Part shown: positions 31,926 to 39,786 of the stretch, in pieces
How the letters are laid out: the number at the start of each line of letters is the position of its first letter
How positions within the stretch are numbered: position 1 is the stretch's first letter
NCBI RefSeq assembly: GCF_020404845.1
Contig: NZ_JAIOJZ010000059.1
Coordinates: 1-43,300 of the forward strand
Length of the DNA: 43,300 nt
Source: Streptomyces hyderabadensis
Lineage (GTDB): Bacteria; Actinomycetota; Actinomycetes; Streptomycetales; Streptomycetaceae
Reading direction: 5' to 3'
Position numbers and translations under genes: made by a program
The notes under the pieces: model-generated
The model's input: only the letters and a program-made list of their open reading frames with translations
What the model was told of the DNA's origin: nothing
Databases searched by the model: none

Positions 31926-33551
31926 TCAGCCCGCCGGCGCCGTCGTCCGGTCCGTGCCGCGCCTGACCTCGTGACCCGGTGCCTCCGCCCGGCCCAGCAC
32001 CCAACTCGCCCCGCGCAACGCCTTCGCCGCCTTCTTCAACGGCGCCAGGTGGGCCGCCGCCCGCCGGTGGTCCGGCACGCTGCCCGGCGCGCACAGGACC
32101 GTCGCCAAGGACAGCGTCACCGGCAGGCCGCCCGCCGACCACGGCACGTCCAGCACCGCGGCGGCCAGCGGATCCAGTCCTTCCGGATCGCTGAGCACCA
32201 GGAAGTCGTCCCCGCCGATGTGACCCACGCGGGTCTCCCCGGCCGCCGTCCGCAGCAGCGCCCGCCCGACCGCCCGGATCAGCTCGTCCCCCGCGGCGAA
32301 CCCGGCCCCGTCGTTGACCTGTTTGAAGTGGTCCACGTCGAGCCAGCTCAGCGCGAACGCCCGCCCGGCCGCGATGCGCCGGTCCACCTCGGCCGTGATC
32401 GCGTCCGAACCGGGCAGCCGGGTCAGCGGATTGAGCCCGGCCGCCTCCTCCACCCGGCTCTCCGCCAACGCCCGCACCAGGTCCGCGAGCCGTACGACAC
32501 CCACGCACCGACCGCGCGCGTCCACGACGGCCACGTCGTCCGACGTACGGTTCGGGCCCCCTACGGCGACCACGTCCAGCACCTCCCAGGCCGTCGCGTC
32601 GACGCCCACGACCCGCGGTGGATCACCGAGCTTGGCGGCCGGCCGGTCGGCGTACAGGGCGTGCCCGTAGCGCCCCGACATCGACAGCAGGAAGCGGGAG
32701 CGGTGCACCGAGCGCACCGGAACCCCGTCCCGGTCGACCAGCAGCACCCCGGACACGTCCGGCGCCCCGGTCAGCAGCGCCCGCACCCGCCCCGCCGAGG
32801 CCGTCACCGGCAACAGCGCGGCCGGCCGGACGAACTGCGCCACCGGCGGCCCCGACCGGGACGCCGGCACGAGGCCGGGGGAGCCCGGCGGAACGTACAC
32901 GTCCACCGTGGGCAGCCGCGCGGGCGGCGCGAACAGCTCGCCCTGCGCCAACTGCGCCCCCGCCGCCCGCGCGACGCGGCACTGGGCCTCCGTCTCCACG
33001 CCCTCGACGGCCAGCAGCGCCCCCGACTCCTCGCACAGCACCCGCATCGCCCGTACGGCAGCCGGCCGCGCCAGCAGCGACGCGTCGAGCTTCACCAGCT
33101 CCGGCGCCAGATCCGTCAGCAGCCGCAACGGCGCGTCCCCGTCACCGACCCCGTCCGCGCAGATCCGGAACCCCTGCCGCCGCAAGGCGGCCACCGCGTC
33201 GAGCAGGGCCTGCCGCGGCACGTGCGTGTAGGGCGGACACACGTCCAGTGTCACCTCCCACGGGAGCCGTCCCGCCTCGCGCACGGCGTCGTGCAGGGGC
33301 TGGAGACCTCCCAGGTCGGCGAGCGTGCCCGCGAACACGTTGACGTGCAGCGGCAGCAGCGTCTCCCGGCGCACCGCCGCGCGCAGCGCCGACACCGCGA
33401 GCAGACCGTCGAGTTCGGGATCGCGTCGCGCCTCGGCGAGCACGTCACCGGTCTCCGGCCGGGCCAGTATCTCCAGCGCCGCGACCCCGCCGGTCGTCAG
33501 GTTGACCACCGGCTGGAAGGCGAAGCGGAGAGTGTCCGTCCAGGAGCGCAC
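31926..33551 (-). CDS. EAL-GGDEF hybrid protein with degenerate EAL site
   Basis: A 541-residue cytoplasmic protein in the unusual order EAL (about 8-215), a CBS-like pair (about 240-365) and GGDEF (about 375-530). The GGDEF half keeps LDVDHFKQVND (404-414) and GGDDF (446-450), so cyclase activity is possible; no RxxD inhibitory site is seen. The EAL half is altered: EIL (27-29) for EAL, N71 kept, DDFGTG changed to ADGVGDG (132-138), K154, E183 and Q203 kept. Loss of one of the paired metal Asp suggests weak or no phosphodiesterase activity and a c-di-GMP-sensing role. The GTG start 33551 has no RBS. It is divergent from the VanX-like dipeptidase over 149 bp with PHO-box-like repeats. Confidence 0.85.
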   Translation of the reverse strand: MRSWTDTLRFAFQPVVNLTTGGVAALEILARPETGDVLAEARRDPELDGLLAVSALRAAVRRETLLPLHVNVFAGTLADLGGLQPLHDAVREAGRLPWEVTLDVCPPYTHVPRQALLDAVAALRRQGFRICADGVGDGDAPLRLLTDLAPELVKLDASLLARPAAVRAMRVLCEESGALLAVEGVETEAQCRVARAAGAQLAQGELFAPPARLPTVDVYVPPGSPGLVPASRSGPPVAQFVRPAALLPVTASAGRVRALLTGAPDVSGVLLVDRDGVPVRSVHRSRFLLSMSGRYGHALYADRPAAKLGDPPRVVGVDATAWEVLDVVAVGGPNRTSDDVAVVDARGRCVGVVRLADLVRALAESRVEEAAGLNPLTRLPGSDAITAEVDRRIAAGRAFALSWLDVDHFKQVNDGAGFAAGDELIRAVGRALLRTAAGETRVGHIGGDDFLVLSDPEGLDPLAAAVLDVPWSAGGLPVTLSLATVLCAPGSVPDHRRAAAHLAPLKKAAKALRGASWVLGRAEAPGHEVRRGTDRTTAPAG

Positions 33552-33589
33552 GGGAGCAGGATGGCCCGACGGCCCCGCGCCCGGGCCCA

Positions 33590-33633
33590 GTTCACGCGAC
33601 GTTCACGCAGGATTCCCGCGCGCTCACGCAGCG
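33590..33633 (+). promoter_or_regulatory. Possible PHO box (PhoP-binding direct repeats)
   Basis: Direct 11-base units GTTCACGCGAC (33590-33600) and GTTCACGCAGG (33601-33611) are followed by weaker ATTCCCGCGCG and CTCACGCAGCG. The second unit matches G(G/T)TCAYYYR(G/C)G at 10 of 11 positions. They lie between the divergent EAL-GGDEF and dipeptidase genes and point toward the latter. Confidence 0.45.
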
Positions 33634-33700
33634 TATGGCCGGCGTGTCGCAGCGCCGCCCACTTCCCCCGCCGCGCCCCACCCTGATAGATGCAGGGGAC

Positions 33701-34525
33701 ATGACACGACTCTCCGCCGCGCTCCGCGGTCTGGTCACCACCGTCGCCGCCCTGCTCGCCGTCACCTCCCTCCCCGCCGCGGCAGCCCCCGCCGCCGCCC
33801 AGGTCCGCCCCGACCCCAGGGCGCCGGAGGACTTCGTCGCCCTGCGCAGCGTCGATGCGACGATCATCGAAGAGATGCGCTACGTCACCGCGCACAACTT
33901 CGTCGGCGAGCGCGTCGACGGTTACCGGCAGCCCCTGTGCATCCTCACCCGCCCCGCGGCCGAGGCCCTCCACCGCGCCCAGACCCGGCTGCTGCGCCAG
34001 GGCTACTCCCTCAAGGTGTACGACTGCTACCGCCCGCAGCGCGCCGTCGACCACTTCGTCCGCTGGGCCGAGGACCTCGACGACCAGGCCATGAAGGCCG
34101 AGTTCTACCCGGACGTCGACAAGACCCGCCTGTTCGCCGACGGCTACATCGCCGAGAAGTCCGGCCACAGCCGCGGTTCGACCATGGACCTCACCCTCGT
34201 CCGGCTCCCGGCGAGGCCCACCCGCCCGTACCACCCCGGACAGCCCCTGGTGCCCTGCTACGCGCCACAGGACGAGCGCTTCCCCGACAACTCCGTCGAC
34301 ATGGGTACCGGTTACGACTGCTTCGACACCCGCTCGCACACCCTCGACCCCCGCGTCCAGGGCGCCCAGCGCGCCAACCGGCTGCTGCTCAAGGACACCC
34401 TGGAGGACGTCGGCCTGGTCAACCTCCCCGAGGAGTGGTGGCACTTCACGTACAAGCCCGAGCCGTACCCGGACACCTACTTCGACTTCCCGGTCTCCGC
34501 GAAGTCGCTCGCCGGCCGCCGCTGA
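33701..34525 (+). CDS. Secreted VanX-family D-Ala-D-Ala dipeptidase
   Basis: A 274-residue zinc peptidase. The signal peptide has a hydrophobic core at 9-24 and a likely cleavage after the AAAAPAAA run near 30-33. Zinc and catalytic residues match VanX spacing: SGHSRGSTMD gives H156 and D163, and EWWH gives E245 and H248. YDCYRPQRAV carries the conserved Arg. The signal peptide argues for a D-Ala-D-Ala-releasing role outside the membrane (cell-wall recycling) rather than the cytoplasmic function of VanX in vancomycin resistance. No van regulators are adjacent. The start ATG 33701 has an AGGGGA RBS; an upstream ATG at 33635 gives a non-conserved extension. The Nudix gene follows after 47 bp. 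Confidence 0.9.
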   Translation: MTRLSAALRGLVTTVAALLAVTSLPAAAAPAAAQVRPDPRAPEDFVALRSVDATIIEEMRYVTAHNFVGERVDGYRQPLCILTRPAAEALHRAQTRLLRQGYSLKVYDCYRPQRAVDHFVRWAEDLDDQAMKAEFYPDVDKTRLFADGYIAEKSGHSRGSTMDLTLVRLPARPTRPYHPGQPLVPCYAPQDERFPDNSVDMGTGYDCFDTRSHTLDPRVQGAQRANRLLLKDTLEDVGLVNLPEEWWHFTYKPEPYPDTYFDFPVSAKSLAGRR

Positions 34526-34559
34526 CCGGCCTGCCGGAGGCGTCCACTCCGTGATCGGA

Positions 34560-34572
34560 TACAGTCCGCCGC
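34560..34572 (+). promoter_or_regulatory. Leaderless promoter -10 of the Nudix gene
   Basis: TACAGT (34560-34565) lies 7 bases before the GTG at 34573, with no RBS, so transcription probably starts at the start codon. No clear -35 is seen. Confidence 0.45.
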
Positions 34573-35109
34573 GTGTCCGAAACTGAAACCTCCGTTCCCA
34601 ACTCCGCGCCCGACTCCCACTGTTCGAGCTGCGGATCGCCCTACGGAGAGGGCGTCTCCGGCTGGCCCCGCACCTGCCCCGCGTGCGGCACGGTGGCCTA
34701 CCGCAACCCACTGCCGGTCGCGGTGGCCCTCCAGCCCGTGTACGACACGCAGGGCACCGCCCTGGTCGTCATCACCCGCACCGTGGCCCCCGCCCTCGGG
34801 GGCGTCGCCCTGCCCGGCGGCTACGTCGACGACCGCGAGGACTGGCGCCAGGCCGTCGTCCGCGAACTCAAGGAGGAGACCGGCATCGACGCGGCGAGCC
34901 GCGACGTACGCCTCGCCGACGCCATGAGCTCGCCCGACGGCCACCTGCTGCTCTTCGGGCTGCTGCCCGAACGGCCCGCCGAGGGCCTGCCGCCCTCCGC
35001 CGCCACGGACGAGACCGAGGGATGGCACCTGCTGCGCGGGGCGGAGGAGCTGGCCTTCCCGCTCCACACCCGGGCCGTACGGGCCTTCTTCGAGGGTCGC
35101 TACATCTGA
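34573..35109 (+). CDS. Nudix hydrolase with N-terminal zinc ribbon
   Basis: A 178-residue protein. The zinc ribbon is formed by C17/C20 (CSSCG) and C35/C38 (CPACG). A Nudix domain follows with an intact box, GYVDDREDWRQAVVREL then KEETGI (about 82-104), matching Gx5Ex7REUxEExGU. It should hydrolyse a nucleoside-diphosphate-linked compound in the cytoplasm. The ribbon-Nudix plan resembles NudC/YjaD-type enzymes but the protein is shorter, so the substrate is open. The GTG start is probably leaderless. The last 10 bases overlap the end of the convergent GH31 gene. Confidence 0.88.
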   Translation: MSETETSVPNSAPDSHCSSCGSPYGEGVSGWPRTCPACGTVAYRNPLPVAVALQPVYDTQGTALVVITRTVAPALGGVALPGGYVDDREDWRQAVVRELKEETGIDAASRDVRLADAMSSPDGHLLLFGLLPERPAEGLPPSAATDETEGWHLLRGAEELAFPLHTRAVRAFFEGRYI

Positions 35110-37475
35110 GCCGCGGGCTCGGCCAGCCCCCGGACGCGGACCGGGCAGGACGGCTCGCTCAGACCGTCCTCGCCCTCCCGTTCCACGACCACCCGCGGCC
35201 CCTCCCAGCGGGACACGTACCGTTCGATCTCCGGTTCCACCCAGCCGTCGCCCGCGTCCGGCACGACCAGCCCACCGCCGGTCCGCCCCCGCGCGGGCGC
35301 CCACACCTCCAGCTCCGGCGTGCCGTCCTCCCCGCGCACCGGAACCACCGCTCCCGCGCGCGCGAACACCGGAATCCGCGCCCGGGGGGCGTCGACCAGC
35401 ACCTGCGCCGGCCCCTCGTACGCCCGCTCCGTCGCCACGTCGTACCAGCGCCCCCGCGGCAACCGCACCGCACGCCGGTCCGCCCCGGCATCGAGCACCG
35501 GGGCCACCAGCAGACAGTCGCCCAGCAGAAAGGCGTCCTCGCAGTCCCGCAGCGCCCGGTCCTCCGGCGCCTGCCACCACAGGGGACGCACATACGGAGC
35601 ACCGGTGCGCCGGGCCAGGTGCGCCAGCGTCACGAAGTACGGCAGCAGCCGCCGCCGCCCGACGAGCGCCGCGCGCGCGTGCTCCACCACCTCGGCCCCG
35701 AACGCCCACGGCTCCCGCCGCCCCGACCGCGCCCCTGAGGAGGTGCGGAACAACGGCAGATGGGCGGCCAGCTGCAACCACCGCAGCCACAGCTCCGGCG
35801 ACGCACTCCCCGCGGCGCCGCCCACGTCCACCCCCGCGAACGGCACCCCGCACAGCCCGAGCCCCAGCACCTGCGCCAGCGACGCCCGCAACCCCGGCCA
35901 GCCCGGGGCCACGCCCCCGGACCAGACGCCGCCGTAACGCTGCAGGCCGGCCCAGCCGGAACGGGACAGGACCAACGGCCGCTCGTCGGGCGTCAGCGCC
36001 CGCAGCCCCTCGTACCCGGCCCGCGCCATGCACAGCGCGTAGACGTTGTGCGCCTCCCGGTGGTCGCCGCCCCCGCCCTCCAGCGCGTGCCGGGCCGAGC
36101 GCGGCAACGTCGGCTCCCCGAAGGCGGCGAACGACGTCGGCGCGTCCAGGTCGTGCCAGACCCCGGCGAACCCCCGCCCCAGCCGCTCCTCGTGGAGCCC
36201 GCCCCACCACTCCCGCGTCCCCGCCCGCGTGAAGTCCGGGAACACCACCTCCCCGGGCCGTCCCACCCCGCGCACCACCGCCCCGGCGGCGTCCCGCACG
36301 AACACGTCCGCGCGCGTCCCGCCGTCGTACACCGCGGTGCCCGGCGCGCGCGGAACCGCCGGTTCGACGGCCGACACCAGCCGGACGCCCTCCCGGCGCA
36401 GCTCCTCGGCGAGCACGGGCAGCTTCGGGAAGCGCTCCTCGTCGACCGTGAACACCTGTTGGGCATCGGTGTGCCCCAGCCCCAGATGCACCGCGTCCAG
36501 CGGCAGATCACGCTCCTGGTGACCGGCCACGACCCGCCTCAGGTCCTGCTCGTCGCCCGAGCCCCACCACGCGTGCTGATGCCCGAGCGCCCACGCCGGC
36601 GGCAGCGCGGGCGCGCCGGTCAGCGACGCCCAGGTCAGCAGCGCACGGGCGGGCGTACCCACCGTCACCCAGCACCGCAGCGGCCCGCCGTCCATCCGCA
36701 GCACACTGCGCCCCGGCCGGTCGTGCCCCGATCCGGCCCCCTCCTCACCCTCCCGCAGCACCACCGTGCCGTCCCACGCGCTGTCGTGGAAGACCAGGTG
36801 CGTACCCGCGTCCGCCACCACCAGCTGCACCGGCATCGTGACGGCCGAGGCGCCCTCGGCGGAGGGGGACGGGCCGGGACCGGTGTTCCACAGCCGGTAC
36901 GTGCCGTCCCGCAGCCGGGGACCCGCCGACCGGCCGCCGAGCCCGAAGAACCGGGCGTCGGCCGCCACCTCCGACCGCTGCGTCCAGCGCGCGGGACCGC
37001 CGTCGACCGGCTCCCACCAGCGGGGCGGCAGCTCACGCCGCAGGACCACACCCCCGGGCGTACGCACCTCCACCGCGCCGTGCCGGGACACGGCCACCGT
37101 CGCCCGCTCCGCCACCACCCGCCAGCCGCCGTCCTTGTCCGGCTCCAGCACCGCCCGCGGATCCGGCTCCGGACAATGGCCCGCCAACGCGTAGGACGGC
37201 TCCGGGCCGGCCCCGTCCCAGCCCCAGAACACGGCTCCGTTCACCGCGACGAGGATCCGCAGCTCCGAACGCCCGAACCGCACCACACCGCCCCCTGGCC
37301 CCGGCTCCACCTCCCGCATCGGACCCGGCACCCGCGCCCGCTCCGCACCGCGCGGCGGCAGCCCGGCCGCATCGACACGCCGCCTGCGCCACGCCGCCCG
37401 TACCGTACGCAACCCCTGCGCCATCCCCCCGGAACCCACCGTCTTCATCGAACGCACCAGGTCACGACCGTCCAT
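35100..37475 (-). CDS. GH31-family protein, probable catalytically impaired alpha-glucosidase
   Basis: A 791-residue GH31 fold: N-terminal beta-sandwich (about 45-260), (beta/alpha)8 barrel (about 290-620) and C-terminal beta domains. Neighbouring landmarks are strongly conserved (PPAWALGHQHAWWGSGDEQD, RREPWAFG, RPLWWQAPEDRALRDCEDAF). The catalytic pocket is altered. WHDLDAP (nucleophile D442 kept) replaces WxDMNEP. WSGG with G521 replaces the acid/base Asp of WSGD. GLG (332-334) replaces the DxD of strand beta-1. FRTS with S579 replaces FRxH. With the acid/base gone, normal retaining hydrolysis is unlikely. The frame is otherwise intact, so a binding role or recent loss of activity are both possible. 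ATG 37475 is preferred over the GTG at 37484. There is no signal peptide. Confidence 0.88.
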   Translation of the reverse strand: MDGRDLVRSMKTVGSGGMAQGLRTVRAAWRRRRVDAAGLPPRGAERARVPGPMREVEPGPGGGVVRFGRSELRILVAVNGAVFWGWDGAGPEPSYALAGHCPEPDPRAVLEPDKDGGWRVVAERATVAVSRHGAVEVRTPGGVVLRRELPPRWWEPVDGGPARWTQRSEVAADARFFGLGGRSAGPRLRDGTYRLWNTGPGPSPSAEGASAVTMPVQLVVADAGTHLVFHDSAWDGTVVLREGEEGAGSGHDRPGRSVLRMDGGPLRCWVTVGTPARALLTWASLTGAPALPPAWALGHQHAWWGSGDEQDLRRVVAGHQERDLPLDAVHLGLGHTDAQQVFTVDEERFPKLPVLAEELRREGVRLVSAVEPAVPRAPGTAVYDGGTRADVFVRDAAGAVVRGVGRPGEVVFPDFTRAGTREWWGGLHEERLGRGFAGVWHDLDAPTSFAAFGEPTLPRSARHALEGGGGDHREAHNVYALCMARAGYEGLRALTPDERPLVLSRSGWAGLQRYGGVWSGGVAPGWPGLRASLAQVLGLGLCGVPFAGVDVGGAAGSASPELWLRWLQLAAHLPLFRTSSGARSGRREPWAFGAEVVEHARAALVGRRRLLPYFVTLAHLARRTGAPYVRPLWWQAPEDRALRDCEDAFLLGDCLLVAPVLDAGADRRAVRLPRGRWYDVATERAYEGPAQVLVDAPRARIPVFARAGAVVPVRGEDGTPELEVWAPARGRTGGGLVVPDAGDGWVEPEIERYVSRWEGPRVVVEREGEDGLSEPSCPVRVRGLAEPAAQM

Positions 37476-37515
37476 GCTGCTCACCCTGCCACCGACCGGC
37501 GCGTGCGGGGGCGTC

Positions 37516-37537
37516 GTTCAACTGCCGTTCACCCGTG
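37516..37537 (+). promoter_or_regulatory. Possible PHO box upstream of aacS / GH31
   Basis: Two adjacent 11-base units, GTTCAACTGCC (37516-37526) and GTTCACCCGTG (37527-37537), match the PhoP direct-repeat consensus G(G/T)TCAYYYR(G/C)G at 9 and 10 of 11 positions. They lie in the 213 bp divergent gap between the GH31 gene and aacS; the rest of the gap shows a TATGTG box (37565-37570) but nothing certain. Confidence 0.55.
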
Positions 37538-37688
37538 ACCGGACCACATCTTCATGTCGCCGACTATGTGGGCCGCGCCCTGGTGTGGAAGTCGATCACA
37601 TGGCATCGTCCCTGTCAGCCGCGTCACGCGCACACCCCGGCCCGTGCGCGGAGGACGCACACGACGCGCACAGTCCGGGAGTCGCCCC

Positions 37689-39665
37689 ATGCCGACCGAG
37701 AATTCCCAGCCGCTCTGGCAGCCGGATGCACGACGCATTGCCGAGGCCCGCATCACCAGGTTCCAGACCTGGGCCGCCGAGCACCACGGCGCCCCCGCCA
37801 CGGGCGGGTACGCCGCCCTGCACCGCTGGTCCGTCGACGAGCTGGAGACCTTCTGGAAGGCCGTCACCCAGTGGTTCGACGTCCGCTTCTCGACCCCCTA
37901 CGCGCGCGTGCTCGGCGACCGCACGATGCCCGGCGCCCAGTGGTTCCCCGGCGCCACCCTGAACTACGCCGAACACGCCCTGCGCGCGGCCGACACCCGC
38001 GCGGACGAGCCGGCCCTCCTGTACGTCGACGAGACCCACGAACCGAGCCCGGTCACCTGGACCGAGCTGCGCCGCCAGGTCGGCTCACTCGCCGCCGAAC
38101 TGCGCGCCCTCGGCGTACGCCCCGGCGACCGCGTCAGCGGCTACCTCCCCAACATCCCGCAGGCCGTGGTCGCCCTCCTCGCCACCGCCGCCGTGGGCGG
38201 AGTCTGGACCTCCTGCGCGCCCGACTTCGGCGCCCGCAGCGTCCTGGACCGCTTCCAGCAGGTCGAACCCGTCGTCCTGTTCACCGTCGACGGCTACCGC
38301 TACGGCGGCAAGGAACACGACCGCCGCGACACCGTCGCCGAACTCCGCCGGGAACTGCCCACCCTCCGCGCGGTGATCCACATCCCGCTCCTCGGCACCG
38401 AGGCGCCCGACGGCGCGCTGGACTGGGGAGCCCTGACCGCCGCCGACACGGAGCCCGTGTTCGAGCCGGTGCCCTTCGACCACCCCCTGTGGGTGCTCTA
38501 CTCCTCCGGCACCACCGGTCTTCCCAAGGCCATCGTCCAGTCCCAGGGCGGCATCCTCGTCGAGCACCTCAAACAGCTCGGCCTGCACTGCGACCTCGGC
38601 CCCGAGGACCGCTTCTTCTGGTACACCTCCACCGGCTGGATGATGTGGAACTTCCTCGTCTCCGGCCTGCTCACCGGCAGCACGATCGTCCTCTACGACG
38701 GCAGCCCCGGCTTCCCGGCCACGGACGCCCAGTGGCGCATCGCCGAACGCACCGGCGCCACCCTCTTCGGCACCTCCGCCGCCTACGTCATGGCCTGCCG
38801 CAAGGCCGACGTCCACCCGGCCCGCGACCTGGACCTCTCCGCGATCCAGTGCGTCGCCACCACCGGCTCCCCGCTCCCGCCCGACGGCTTCCGCTGGCTG
38901 CACGACGAGTTCGCCGCGAGCGGCGCCGACCTGTGGATCGCCTCCGTCAGCGGCGGCACCGACGTCTGCTCCTGCTTCGCGGGCGCCGTCCCCACCCTCC
39001 CGGTCCACATCGGCGAACTCCAGGCACCCGGCCTCGGCACCGACCTCCAGTCCTGGGACCCGAGCGGCAACCCCCTCACCGACGAGGTCGGCGAGCTGGT
39101 CGTCACCAATCCCATGCCCTCGATGCCGATCCGCTTCTGGAACGACCCCGACGGCAGCCGTTACCACGACAGCTACTTCGACACCTACCCCGGCGTCTGG
39201 CGGCACGGCGACTGGATCACCCTCACCTCCCGCGGCTCCGTCGTCATCCACGGCCGCTCCGACTCCACCCTCAACCGGCAGGGCGTCCGCATGGGCTCCG
39301 CCGACATCTACGAAGCCGTCGAGCGGCTCCCGGAGATCAAGGAGTCCCTCGTCATCGGCATCGAACAGCCCGACGGCGGCTACTGGATGCCCCTCTTCGT
39401 GCACCTGGCACCCGGGGCCGCCCTCGACGACGCCCTCCTGGACCGCATCAAGCAGACCATCCGCGCGAACCTGTCCCCGCGCCACGTCCCCGACGAGGTC
39501 ATCGAGGTGCCAGGCATCCCGCACACCCTGACCGGCAAACGCATCGAGGTCCCGGTCAAGCGCCTCCTCCAGGGCACCCCCCTGGACAAGGCCGTCAACC
39601 CCGGCTCCATCGACAACCTCGACCTGCTGCACTTCTACGAGGACCTCGCCCGCAAACGCTCCTGA
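37689..39665 (+). CDS. aacS: Acetoacetyl-CoA synthetase
   Basis: A 658-residue ANL-superfamily ligase of the length typical for AacS. An N-terminal ACAS-type cap (about 30-95) is followed by the P-loop YSSGTTGLPKAIV (about 271-283), STGWMMWNF, the hinge region GRSDSTLNRQGVRMGSADIY (about 528-547) and the C-terminal LTGKRIEVPVKRLL with the adenylation Lys. It activates acetoacetate with ATP and CoA to acetoacetyl-CoA in the cytoplasm, used for ketone-body-type carbon or polyketide/isoprenoid supply. In S. lividans the equivalent Lys is acetylated to shut the enzyme off. ATG 37689 has GGGAG 8 bases upstream; in-frame upstream codons are not conserved. A strong hairpin follows at 39679-39708. 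Confidence 0.95.
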   Translation: MPTENSQPLWQPDARRIAEARITRFQTWAAEHHGAPATGGYAALHRWSVDELETFWKAVTQWFDVRFSTPYARVLGDRTMPGAQWFPGATLNYAEHALRAADTRADEPALLYVDETHEPSPVTWTELRRQVGSLAAELRALGVRPGDRVSGYLPNIPQAVVALLATAAVGGVWTSCAPDFGARSVLDRFQQVEPVVLFTVDGYRYGGKEHDRRDTVAELRRELPTLRAVIHIPLLGTEAPDGALDWGALTAADTEPVFEPVPFDHPLWVLYSSGTTGLPKAIVQSQGGILVEHLKQLGLHCDLGPEDRFFWYTSTGWMMWNFLVSGLLTGSTIVLYDGSPGFPATDAQWRIAERTGATLFGTSAAYVMACRKADVHPARDLDLSAIQCVATTGSPLPPDGFRWLHDEFAASGADLWIASVSGGTDVCSCFAGAVPTLPVHIGELQAPGLGTDLQSWDPSGNPLTDEVGELVVTNPMPSMPIRFWNDPDGSRYHDSYFDTYPGVWRHGDWITLTSRGSVVIHGRSDSTLNRQGVRMGSADIYEAVERLPEIKESLVIGIEQPDGGYWMPLFVHLAPGAALDDALLDRIKQTIRANLSPRHVPDEVIEVPGIPHTLTGKRIEVPVKRLLQGTPLDKAVNPGSIDNLDLLHFYEDLARKRS

Positions 39666-39678
39666 CCAGGACACCGAC

Positions 39679-39708
39679 GAGCCGGCCGCCCCGAACAGCG
39701 GCCGGCTC
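39679..39708 (+). terminator. Hairpin after aacS
   Basis: A perfect 11 bp stem, GAGCCGGCCGC (39679-39689) with 39698-39708, and an 8-base loop, 13 bases after the stop codon. Confidence 0.75.
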
Positions 39709-39728
39709 CCCGCGCCCGCCCGACGCCG

Positions 39729-39751
39729 TTGTCAGTGCCGCCGATTACTGT
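39729..39751 (+). promoter_or_regulatory. RecA-NDp/PafBC-type DNA-damage promoter
   Basis: TTGTCAGTG, 8 bases, TACTGT: a perfect fit to TTGTCRGTG-N8-TAnnnT, the LexA-independent actinobacterial damage promoter known from recA. It is 35 bases upstream of the ATG at 39787. Confidence 0.85.
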
Positions 39752-39786
39752 GAGTGAGCATTGATCGACCGTGCACAGGGGGAAAC

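Noticed and set aside
33701..34525. Vancomycin-resistance vanX
   Set aside because: A signal peptide and the absence of vanH/vanA/vanRS genes argue for a secreted cell-wall dipeptidase rather than a resistance gene.
37584..37601. CRP-like TGTGG...TCACA in the aacS upstream gap
   Set aside because: The half-sites are 7 rather than 6 bases apart and one half is imperfect.
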